A model generated the notes under the pieces. It did not search any database. It had not been told where the DNA came from and worked only from the letters and a program-made list of their open reading frames with translations. Positions 6,839-12,302 of a stretch of 12,302 bases of DNA are shown here, one piece after another. The position numbers were made by a program, and so were the translations under genes. This DNA comes from JBHEMK01 sp046262635 (GTDB taxonomy: Bacteria > Actinomycetota > Thermoleophilia > Gaiellales > Gaiellaceae): assembly GCA_046262635.1 (NCBI GenBank), contig JBHEMK010000158.1, positions 1 to 12,302 of the forward strand, read 5' to 3'. Each line of letters opens with the position of its first letter. The first letter of the stretch is position 1.

Positions 6839-7282
6839 TCATGGCATCAAAGGCGCAGGGGTGAGGCCGTGGCGCCGCATCACTGCTGCGATCGCCGTAC
6901 GATCGGGCGGGCCGTCGAGCGCGAGAATGGCCGCGACCTCGCGGAAGTAATCGGGGCTGAGGATGCCGGGGGTGACGACCGCGAGCGCCTTCGCGTCGAC
7001 GTCGCGCGTGTTGTCGAACTGATGAACGGCGCCCCGGCCGATGCAGAGCGCCTCGCCGGGGCCGACGTCGGTCGCCCTGCCCTCGATCGTCCAGGTCAGA
7101 ACGCCCTGAAGCCCGTAGATCGTCTCTTCGTACCCGTCGTGGCTGTGGGCGGCCGGGACCTTCGCGCCGGCCGGAACGCCGAACTCGAAGACCGCCACCG
7201 ACCCTGCCGACTGCACGCCCTCAACAAGGAACCGGATCGCCATCTGCCCGACCCTGATCTCGTTGCGCATGCTGGTTGTCAT
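6839..7282 (-). CDS. Cupin-domain protein
   Basis: A 147-aa single-domain cupin. The first motif gives H46, H48 and E52 (AAHSHDGYEETIYGLQG) and the second gives H87 (GPGEALCIGRGAVHQFDN), so the usual three-His, one-Glu metal site is complete. Small cupins of this type include dioxygenases, isomerases and ligand-binding proteins; the reaction here is not evident. The frame is open farther upstream, but ATG 7282 is preceded by an excellent ribosome binding site GGAGGAG at 4-nt spacing, and the longer version would run through the promoter. It is transcribed divergently from a MarR regulator and is the obvious target of that regulator. The C-terminal region (LSPDYFREVAAILA) follows the barrel as a helix. 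Confidence 0.88.
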   Translation of the reverse strand: MTTSMRNEIRVGQMAIRFLVEGVQSAGSVAVFEFGVPAGAKVPAAHSHDGYEETIYGLQGVLTWTIEGRATDVGPGEALCIGRGAVHQFDNTRDVDAKALAVVTPGILSPDYFREVAAILALDGPPDRTAIAAVMRRHGLTPAPLMP

Positions 7283-7312
7283 CTTGCTCCTCCGGTGTCT
7301 TGGTGGTACAGT

Positions 7313-7350
7313 GACTTGACGATACATGCCCACCGCCGATTCGTCAAGTC
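7313..7350. promoter_or_regulatory. Inverted-repeat operator of the marR/cupin divergent region
   Basis: A perfect 10-bp inverted repeat: GACTTGACGA at 7313-7322 and TCGTCAAGTC at 7341-7350, separated by 18 nt. The two halves overlap the predicted -10 and -35 boxes of the cupin promoter, so a bound protein would block that promoter. MarR proteins bind palindromic sites in such divergent regions, so the neighbouring MarR is the natural candidate ligand. The centre-to-centre distance is 28 nt, longer than a usual single MarR palindrome, so two dimers or looping may be involved. Confidence 0.6.
7319..7347 (-). promoter_or_regulatory. Predicted sigma-70-type promoter of the cupin gene
   Basis: On the minus strand TTGACG (complement of 7342-7347) is separated by exactly 17 nt from TATCGT (complement of 7319-7324). 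Both are good approximations of TTGACA and TATAAT. Transcription would begin near 7312, giving a leader of about 30 nt that contains the GGAGGAG ribosome binding site. On the plus strand the mirror arrangement gives TTGACG (7316-7321), 17 nt and ATTCGT (7339-7344), a weaker match that might serve marR. Confidence 0.55.
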
Positions 7351-7802
7351 CCTTTACGAAACCTCCCACGGGGGAGCAACCACTCGGGCCTCCAATGATC
7401 GGCGCGCTCCTGCGCGTCCCGTTGGAAGCCGTGCAGCGGCACATGCTCGAGCGACTTCACGAGCGCGGCTTCAACGACTTCGACGCGGCCTACCTGAACG
7501 TCTTTCAGTACCCCGGACCGCAAGGTACGAGGCCCACGGAACTGGCCGCCCGACTCCGGATGACCAAGCAAGCGGTCAACTACCTGCTCGGCGAGCTCGA
7601 GCGCCTCGACTACCTCGAGCGCCGACCGAACCCCGACGACCTACGCTCGAAACGCGTCGTCCTCACCCAACGCGGCAAAGCCGCGATCCGTGTGATCCGC
7701 CAGGCTGTCGCCGAAGTGGAGACGACCTGGGCACATCAGCTCGGCCCAAAACGCTTCGCCCAACTTCGCAAGATTCTGCTCGACCTCAACCAATCGACCT
7801 AG
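7326..7802 (+). CDS. MarR-family winged-helix regulator
   Basis: At most 158 aa. The winged helix is clear: TRPTELAARLRMTKQAVNYLL contains the recognition helix, followed by LERLDYLERRPNPDD and the wing residues RSKRVVLTQRG. The C-terminal helix (LGPKRFAQLRKILLDL) would form the dimer interface. The start is uncertain. ATG 7326 lies between the two halves of the operator repeat and its first 23 codons have weaker third-position GC bias, so ATG 7395 (135 aa, beginning MIGALLRVPLEAV) may be the real start. Neither has a well-placed ribosome binding site; GGGGGAG lies about 19 nt before 7395. It is divergent from the cupin gene and probably represses it and itself. The ligand is unknown. Confidence 0.85.
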   Translation: MPTADSSSPFTKPPTGEQPLGPPMIGALLRVPLEAVQRHMLERLHERGFNDFDAAYLNVFQYPGPQGTRPTELAARLRMTKQAVNYLLGELERLDYLERRPNPDDLRSKRVVLTQRGKAAIRVIRQAVAEVETTWAHQLGPKRFAQLRKILLDLNQST

Positions 7803-7805
7803 CTT

Positions 7806-7831
7806 TGTGGAGTTCCCCGCTTCGGTAGACA
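7806..7831. mobile_element. Probable terminal end of the IS3-type remnant
   Basis: The stretch starting TGTGGAGTTCCCCGC, only 3 nt after the marR stop, read on the other strand ends in GGGGAACTCCACA. It lies just after the transposase stop codon. Terminal TG/CA ends and a GGGGAACT-like motif are what I expect of an IS3-family end in GC-rich actinobacteria. No partner end or target duplication was found in the window. Confidence 0.4.
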
Positions 7832-7839
7832 GGGTTTGA

Positions 7840-8097
7840 TTAGGCGGCTTGTGCTCGCTCGGTGACCGGCTGGGTGGGTTCTCTCGTAGTCGGCCGGGGA
7901 GAGCTGGTCGAGAGTGTTGTGGCGTCGTCCGCGGTTATCGAAGACCTCGATGTAGTCGAAGACCTCCCTGCGGAGCTCGGCCTTGGCCGGCCAGGAGCGG
8001 CGGTCGACAGGTCCTTCTTCAGCGTCGCGAAGAAGCTCTCCGCGACGGCGTTGGCGAGCGCCGGCGACTGCGCTCGATGCCGCCGCTGAGGAGCGAC
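7840..8097 (-). pseudogene. IS3-family transposase C-terminal remnant, frameshifted
   Basis: Read on the minus strand, ALANAVAESFFATLKKDL (encoded near 7996-8053) is the end of a DDE integrase core; the glutamate in NAVAESF is the last catalytic residue. After KKDL the frame breaks: a missing base converts the expected (V)DRRSW to STAAPG. In the next frame the protein resumes as DRRSWPAKAELRREVFDYI, then RGRRHNTLDQLSPADYERTHP. A second shift near the end would restore ERAQAA and a stop at 7840. Upstream, GIERS in yet another frame suggests an additional break. The N-terminal domains, including the first two aspartates and orfA, are absent. It is a dead fragment, not a working element. Confidence 0.75.
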
Positions 8098-8542
8098 TTG
8101 TCTGGGCAACGCATCCGTTCCATCCTTGGCTGGGCGAGAGTTTGTGCTGGTGGGGGTGGCCACAACTGGGGCGAGGATCGTGTCTTCTTGGACGATGAGG
8201 GACGCAGTATTCATTGCCGCGCGGCTGGACGGATGCGGCCGACCTGGATCCGTTCGTGGCGCTGGCCGATAGTCGCGGCGCTCTGCGCGTCGAGGACGAG
8301 GCCGAGTTCCCTGATCGCGCAGCTCACCAGGAGCGACAACTTCGAGCCAGCCGTCTTGCGTCGCGGCCGGGGAAGAGCGTCAAACCATCGTGCGAATCCC
8401 TGGCCGGACGTTCCGGCAGCTTTGTGGTGCGCCGCAAGTTGCCCGCCCACGCTCGTCCGCCGTCCATCGGGCATTGGCCTGCCGGGCTGTCGGATTGGCG
8501 CGGGCTCAGCCGAACGAAAGCTGCCTCCGAGGGCACTAATCA
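8098..8542. other. Region without recognisable gene
   Basis: About 445 bases between the transposase remnant and the next gene. Open frames exist on both strands, but none has a credible start with ribosome binding site, a recognisable motif, or the third-position bias of the neighbouring genes. It may be more degraded mobile DNA continuing from the IS remnant. I see no RNA gene or long repeat in it. Confidence 0.5.
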
Positions 8543-8564
8543 CGGGAGCGCACGTAGGCTCCCG
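8543..8564 (+). promoter_or_regulatory. Inverted repeat just before the oxidoreductase start
   Basis: CGGGAGC (8543-8549) and GCTCCCG (8558-8564) form a perfect 7-bp inverted repeat with an 8-nt gap, ending 2 nt before GTG 8567. It occupies the place where a ribosome binding site should be. It could be an operator or a hairpin that limits translation. If the true start is ATG 8582, it would be a leader hairpin. Confidence 0.4.
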
Positions 8565-8566
8565 CC

Positions 8567-9556
8567 GTGAGTGCGTTGCGAATGGGAGTCCTGGGCGCTG
8601 CGAACATTGCGCGCAAGGTCGTAATCCCGGCGATCCTCCGCGCCGACGGTGTTGAGCTCGCGGCGATCGGGAGCCAGTCGGAGCGCGGCTCCGAGTTCGT
8701 CGCGGAGGCCGGCTTGACAACGGTGCGCGCCTGCTCGTACGCGGAACTGCTCGCGGACCCCGAGGTGGATGCGGTCTACGTCCCGCTCCCAAACCACATG
8801 CACGCCGAGTGGTCTATGCGCGCAGCTGACGCCGGTAAGCACGTGCTCTGCGAGAAACCGGCTGCCTGCACCGCCGCCGAGGCAGCGCAGATGATCGACC
8901 ACTGCGTCGCGCGGGGTGTCGTCTGGATGGAGGCTTTCATGTACCGATTCCACCCGCAGTGGCCGCTTGTGCTCGAACGGCTCCGGAGCGGCGCCATCGG
9001 AGAGCTGCGCAGCGTCCGTTCCCTCTTCACGTTTACCGTCCGCGACCCGCGGAACATCCGACGCCGGCCCGAGGCTTGCGGGGGCTCCCTCTACGACGTC
9101 GGCTACTACTGCGTCAACGCGGCCCGCTGGCTGATCGGGCGCGAGCCGGTCGCGGTCACTGGGCGGATGCACCTGAGCCCGGAGGGCGTGGACGACGAGT
9201 TCCAGGGCATCCTCGACTTCGGATCCGCGCAGAGTGCACAGATCACAAGCAGCTTCTGCCAGCCGTACCGCCACGAGGCAGAGCTGCTCGGCACCGAGGG
9301 GCGCCTCCTCGTTCCGACCGCGTTCGTGAACCGCAGTGAGCCGCTCTGGTTCGAGGTCGAGGACGCCGACGGCCACCGCGAGCGGGTGCACACCCCCGGG
9401 GACGACGAGTATCGGCTTGAGGTCGAATACTTCGCCGCGTGTGTCCGCGCGGGACGCCAGCCGGAGGTCGTCTCGCACGCCGACACGCTCGGGAACATGA
9501 AGACGATCGACGCCCTGTACAAGGCTGCGCGCAGCGCCTGCGTCGTCGAACTGTAG
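8567..9556 (+). CDS. Gfo/Idh/MocA-family NAD(P)-dependent oxidoreductase
   Basis: A 329-aa protein of normal length for the family. The N-terminal Rossmann domain shows GVLGAANIARKVV (7-19) and VYVPLPNHMHAEWSMRAADAGKHVLCEKP, with catalytic K97 in EKP. The C-terminal domain has WMEAFMYRFHPQW (120-132) and GGSLYDVGYYCVNAARWL (172-189), with D177 and Y180 in the usual substrate-site motif. These features are close to the branch that includes D-xylose dehydrogenase, 1,5-anhydrofructose reductase and dihydrodiol dehydrogenase, so a sugar or polyol substrate is likely. The GTG start has no ribosome binding site; ATG 8582 in frame is an alternative. It stands alone downstream of mobile-element debris and converges with the next gene, whose stop is 6 nt away. 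Confidence 0.9.
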   Translation: MSALRMGVLGAANIARKVVIPAILRADGVELAAIGSQSERGSEFVAEAGLTTVRACSYAELLADPEVDAVYVPLPNHMHAEWSMRAADAGKHVLCEKPAACTAAEAAQMIDHCVARGVVWMEAFMYRFHPQWPLVLERLRSGAIGELRSVRSLFTFTVRDPRNIRRRPEACGGSLYDVGYYCVNAARWLIGREPVAVTGRMHLSPEGVDDEFQGILDFGSAQSAQITSSFCQPYRHEAELLGTEGRLLVPTAFVNRSEPLWFEVEDADGHRERVHTPGDDEYRLEVEYFAACVRAGRQPEVVSHADTLGNMKTIDALYKAARSACVVEL

Positions 9557-9565
9557 CGATCGCTA
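9554..9565. repeat. Palindrome holding stop codons of both convergent genes
   Basis: TAGCGATCGCTA is a perfect 12-bp palindrome. Its first three bases are the stop of the plus-strand oxidoreductase, and its last three are the stop, on the minus strand, of the other. No longer terminator-like stem is evident in this junction. Confidence 0.6.
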
Positions 9566-10684
9566 ACGCGGCAGTGGCAACCCGACCCAGCCCCGGTCGA
9601 AGTGCGACTGCTCAACCGCGTTGATTACCTCCTGCACCCAAGCGGCGTCCGAGAAATCTCCCTCGTTCTTCTCGCCGCCCGCGATGATCTCGTCGGCGAA
9701 ATTCGCGGTCAGGTTCGAGTAGTAGAGGGAGGGCCAGGGCTCGTGGACGTCGCCGCCTGGCGGGAAGAGGCGCTTGGGCACCTCGAGCTCGACGAACTCG
9801 ACCGCGTCGGGCTTCGCGCCCTTCAGCGTCTCCATCACCCCGAACTCCTCGACGAGCCGTGCGATCAGCGCGCCCTCGCTGCCGTAGACTCGCACCTCGA
9901 TCCCGGGATAGTTGCCGACTGTGACGAAGCTGCTCTGCACTGAACAGATCGCCCCGCCATCGAACTCGCCGATGAAGATGTCGCCGTCATCGATGTTGGC
10001 GCGCATCATCGTTCCGGTCTCGCGGATCATCCGCTCGGGGACGAAGTTGCGCAGGACGCCGACGACGGAAGTCAGGTCGGCCTCGATGAACCAGTGCCCA
10101 AGATCGATCACCGGCGCGCCGTAGCCCTCGAGCGAGGAGACGCGGATCCGCTCGGCATCGACATCCGACGGAACCTGCCGAAGCGGTGTTCGGGGGTTGA
10201 TCCACTGCGAGTTCTGCTCGTAGGCGTTGTAGATGTACGGCCTCCCCAACCAGCCGGCGTCGATCAGCTCCTTCATGTAGCGCACGGCAGGGCTGTAGCG
10301 GAAGGTGAAGCCGACCTTCGTTTTCAGGCCCTTTTCCGCCGCAAGATCGCGCGCGCGCAACGTGTCGCGGAAGTCGTGGGCGACCGGCTTCTCCACGAGT
10401 ACGTGCTTGCCCGCCTCGAGCGCCGCCATTGTGATCTCGAAGTGACCGCTGTCGCCGGTCACGACGTCGACGACGTCGATGTCGTTCCGGTCGAGCAATT
10501 CCCGGTAGTCGCTGGTCACGTTCGGGATCTCGAACTTTCGGGCTGCCTCCTCCGCGGTCTCCCGCGAGACGTCACACACGCCGACGAGCTTGCAGCGCGA
10601 ATCCCGCTTCCACCCGGGGAGATGGGCCATGTTCGCCCACCGGCCGGCGCCGATCACTCCGATTCGTAGCTCTGCTGCGGCCAT
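9563..10684 (-). CDS. Gfo/Idh/MocA-family oxidoreductase, linked to ABC transporter
   Basis: A 373-aa protein with the nucleotide-binding motif GVIGAGRWANMAHLPGW (9-25), VLVEKPVAHDF containing catalytic K99, and the substrate motif APVIDLGHWF with D194 and H197. It is distinct from the plus-strand relative at 8567-9556: longer, with different motifs around the active site, so not a recent duplicate. The frame is open upstream within the ATPase gene, but ATG 10684 has a strong ribosome binding site AGGAGG at 8-nt spacing and matches the family's N-terminus. The gene overlaps the end of the ATPase gene by 31 nt, so it is cotranscribed and probably oxidises or reduces the solute brought in by the transporter. 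Substrate unknown; sugars and inositols are common in the family. Confidence 0.92.
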   Translation of the reverse strand: MAAAELRIGVIGAGRWANMAHLPGWKRDSRCKLVGVCDVSRETAEEAARKFEIPNVTSDYRELLDRNDIDVVDVVTGDSGHFEITMAALEAGKHVLVEKPVAHDFRDTLRARDLAAEKGLKTKVGFTFRYSPAVRYMKELIDAGWLGRPYIYNAYEQNSQWINPRTPLRQVPSDVDAERIRVSSLEGYGAPVIDLGHWFIEADLTSVVGVLRNFVPERMIRETGTMMRANIDDGDIFIGEFDGGAICSVQSSFVTVGNYPGIEVRVYGSEGALIARLVEEFGVMETLKGAKPDAVEFVELEVPKRLFPPGGDVHEPWPSLYYSNLTANFADEIIAGGEKNEGDFSDAAWVQEVINAVEQSHFDRGWVGLPLPR

Positions 10685-11715
10685 GCTTCGGGCCTCCTTG
10701 CGACGTCGTGGCGCCGGCAGCGGACGAGGTGCGCGCCGCCTGCGGTGGCGAGCAGCTCGGTCTCCCACGTACGGCACTCGGGGGTTGCGAGCGGACACCG
10801 GGTCACGAAACGGCACCCGGGCTGGACGTCGACGAGCCGCGGCGGCGTGCCGGGGATCGACTGCAGGTACTTCGTCTTCCGCTCCGCGTCGGGCAGGGAG
10901 CGGAGCAGCGAAATCGTGTACGGATGACGCGGCTCCGTCAGCAGCGTACGAGCGTCCGTCAGCTCGACGATCTGGCCGCCGTACATGACCGCGATCCGGT
11001 CGCACATCTCGGCGATCACGCCGAGATCGTGGCTGACGAGAATCATGCTCATTCCGGAGTCGCGCTGAAGCTCAAGCAGCAGGCTCAGGATCTGATCCTG
11101 GATGATCACGTCGAGCGCCGTCGTCGGCTCGTCGGCGAGCAGGATCCTCGGGCTCGACGCGATCGCGGCGGCGATCAACACGCGTTGCCGCATACCGCCG
11201 CTGAACTCGTGCGGATAGCTACGTAAGCGCCGCGCTGGCGCGGGGATGCCCACGCGGTCCAAAAGCGCAATCGCCCGGCGGCGCTGGTCTCGGCGGCTTA
11301 GCCGCGCATGCGCTCCCACCGCCTCCTCGATCTGGTCGCCGACCCGCATCACCGGATTGAGCGCGCTCATTGGGTCCTGGAAGATCATCGAGATGTGCGC
11401 ACCGCGCACGCGCTGCTGCTCCGCAGGCCGCAGGTCGAGCAGGTTCCGGCCCGGGTAGCCGGCGTACCGCACTTGGCCGACCCAGCCTGCCGGCGGTGAT
11501 GGCATCAGTCCCGCGATCGTCCGACACGTCACGCTCTTGCCCGACCCGCTCTCGCCAACGAGGCCGAGGATTTCCCCCTTGCCGAGCCCGAACGAGATGC
11601 CGTCGACTGCCCGGACGACGCCGTCCCCAGTCGCGATGTACGTGTAGAGGCCGTCGACCTCGAGGATGGCCGGCGTCACCACCGGCGCCTTCGGATCGAC
11701 CACAGTCTCAGTCAC
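10654..11715 (-). CDS. Dpp/Opp-type ABC transporter ATP-binding protein (DppD/OppD-like)
   Basis: A 353-aa ATPase that energises uptake from the inner face of the membrane. Walker A is GESGSGKS (54-61), the Q-loop is IFQDPMSALNP (Q113), the signature is SGGMRQR (172-178), Walker B is ILLADEP with E196, and the switch histidine is H229 in VSHD. The C-terminal extension has HPYTISLLRSLP and CRFVTRCPLATPEC, the oligopeptide-type tail with cysteines typical of DppD/OppD. The start is GTG 11715, which overlaps the preceding permease gene by 8 nt; ribosome binding site weak. Such transporters carry peptides but also nickel, sugars and oligosaccharides. The partner ATPase of the DppF type is not found downstream, where an oxidoreductase follows directly. 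Confidence 0.93.
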   Translation of the reverse strand: MTETVVDPKAPVVTPAILEVDGLYTYIATGDGVVRAVDGISFGLGKGEILGLVGESGSGKSVTCRTIAGLMPSPPAGWVGQVRYAGYPGRNLLDLRPAEQQRVRGAHISMIFQDPMSALNPVMRVGDQIEEAVGAHARLSRRDQRRRAIALLDRVGIPAPARRLRSYPHEFSGGMRQRVLIAAAIASSPRILLADEPTTALDVIIQDQILSLLLELQRDSGMSMILVSHDLGVIAEMCDRIAVMYGGQIVELTDARTLLTEPRHPYTISLLRSLPDAERKTKYLQSIPGTPPRLVDVQPGCRFVTRCPLATPECRTWETELLATAGGAHLVRCRRHDVARRPEAWPQQSYESE

Positions 11716-12302
11716 CTGCGCGGAGGACGTCGGCGAGGCCGTCGCCGAGGAGACTGAATCCGACGCCGACGATCACGATCGCGATGCCAGGAATCGTCGA
11801 AAGCCACCACGCTGTGAAGATGTAGCCCTGCCCGTCCGAGATCATCACGCCCCACTCGGGCGACGGCGGCTTTGCGCCGAGGCCCAGGAAGCCGAGCGAC
11901 GCACCGAGCAGCACGTTGCCGACTGCATCGACCATCGCGAAGATGACCACGAACGAAAGGACGTTGGGAAGGATGTGACGGAGCATCACGCGCCGGCGTC
12001 GGTAGCCGAGTGCCGTCGCCGCAAGCACGTACTCCTGGCGTTTCGCGCTGAGGGTATGCCCGCGCGTGATCCTTGCGTAGCTGATCCAGCTCGTCATCCA
12101 GATCGCGAGGAACATGTTGAAGACGCTCGGGCCGAGCATCGCTACGATCGCGATCACAAGCACGAAGAACGGGAACGCGAAGAAGAGGTCGACGATCCGC
12201 ATGATCGTCGCGTCCAGCCAGCCGCCGACGTACCCCGAGAAGAGCCCGATCGCCGTCCCGGCGACAAGCGTCACGGCGGTGGCGCCGAATGCGATCAGCA
12301 GG
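11708..12302 (-). CDS. Dpp/Opp-type ABC transporter permease (DppC/OppC-like), 5' partial
   Basis: At least 197 residues; the frame is open to the window edge, so the N-terminus lies outside. An internal GTG at 12274 is not needed as a start. Several transmembrane segments are visible (ATAVTLVAGTAIGLFSGYVG, IVDLFFAFPFFVLVIAIVA, FVVIFAMVDAVGNVLLGASL, STIPGIAIVIVGVGFSLLG). The cytoplasmic coupling loop has the EAA-type motif YVLAATALGYRRRRVMLRHILPN. LGFLGLGAKPPSPEWGVMI and the closing GDGLADVLRAGD are hallmarks of the DppC/OppC subfamily. Its stop overlaps the ATPase gene by 8 nt, consistent with one operon. A DppB-type permease and solute-binding protein probably lie to the right, outside the window. 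Confidence 0.93.
   Translation of the reverse strand, partial: LLIAFGATAVTLVAGTAIGLFSGYVGGWLDATIMRIVDLFFAFPFFVLVIAIVAMLGPSVFNMFLAIWMTSWISYARITRGHTLSAKRQEYVLAATALGYRRRRVMLRHILPNVLSFVVIFAMVDAVGNVLLGASLGFLGLGAKPPSPEWGVMISDGQGYIFTAWWLSTIPGIAIVIVGVGFSLLGDGLADVLRAGD

Noticed and set aside
7283..7444. 54-residue N-terminal extension of the cupin protein
   Set aside because: It would run through the promoter and operator and overlap marR. ATG 7282 has a near-ideal ribosome binding site.
7849..8655. 268-aa plus-strand open frame across the IS remnant
   Set aside because: It is antisense to recognisable transposase sequence and runs into the next gene; no start signal or domain.
10685..11005. 107-residue N-terminal extension of the minus-strand oxidoreductase
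   Set aside because: It lies inside the ATPase gene in another frame. ATG 10684 has AGGAGG at good spacing and the Rossmann motif begins right after it.
1..12302. CRISPR arrays, tRNA or rRNA genes
   Set aside because: I found no regularly spaced direct repeats, no cloverleaf with a T-arm GTTCRA-type motif and no rRNA-like stretch. The check was by eye, so a weak case could be missed.

Overview
The window is GC-rich, its coding genes strongly prefer G or C at the third codon position, and they often start with GTG at stop-start overlaps. Together with the mix of families (LacI, MarR, Gfo/Idh/MocA, Dpp/Opp-type ABC transporter) this suggests a high-GC actinobacterium, perhaps a soil lineage such as Thermoleophilia. 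The lineage is an inference; there is no rRNA or tRNA here to test it.

Region 1 (1 to 6030) opens with the truncated remnant of an integrase-type transposase on the minus strand. A tightly packed plus-strand operon follows: a LacI-family regulator (205-1266), an APC-superfamily amino acid/amine permease (1263-2864), a small protein with the residues of a nucleotidyltransferase (2861-3610), a calcineurin-like metallophosphoesterase (3607-4554) and a class III PLP aminotransferase (4564-6030). The first four genes overlap by 4 nt at each junction. A PurR-like operator candidate (178-191) lies just before lacI. Permease plus aminotransferase points to uptake and deamination of an amino acid, polyamine or other amine. 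The nucleotidyltransferase/phosphoesterase pair between them is the least expected part.

Region 2 (6031 to 7802) holds an unknown small membrane protein, a strong stem-loop in the convergent gap, and a divergent cupin/marR pair. The pair shares a short control region in which a perfect 10-bp inverted repeat overlaps the predicted cupin promoter.

Region 3 (7803 to 8566) is a decayed insertion sequence of IS3 type, with frameshifts, followed by about 470 bases in which no gene is recognised.

Region 4 (8567 to 12302) has two different Gfo/Idh/MocA oxidoreductases facing each other tail to tail. The minus-strand one is the last gene of an operon with a DppD/OppD-type ATPase and a DppC/OppC-type permease that runs off the window. 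This looks like import plus oxidation of a small solute, possibly a sugar or sugar derivative. No DppF-type second ATPase is seen where it would usually follow dppD.

The best candidates for something undescribed are the permease/nucleotidyltransferase/phosphoesterase/aminotransferase operon with its LacI operator, the 26-bp perfect palindrome inside lacI, and the MarR-cupin control region.
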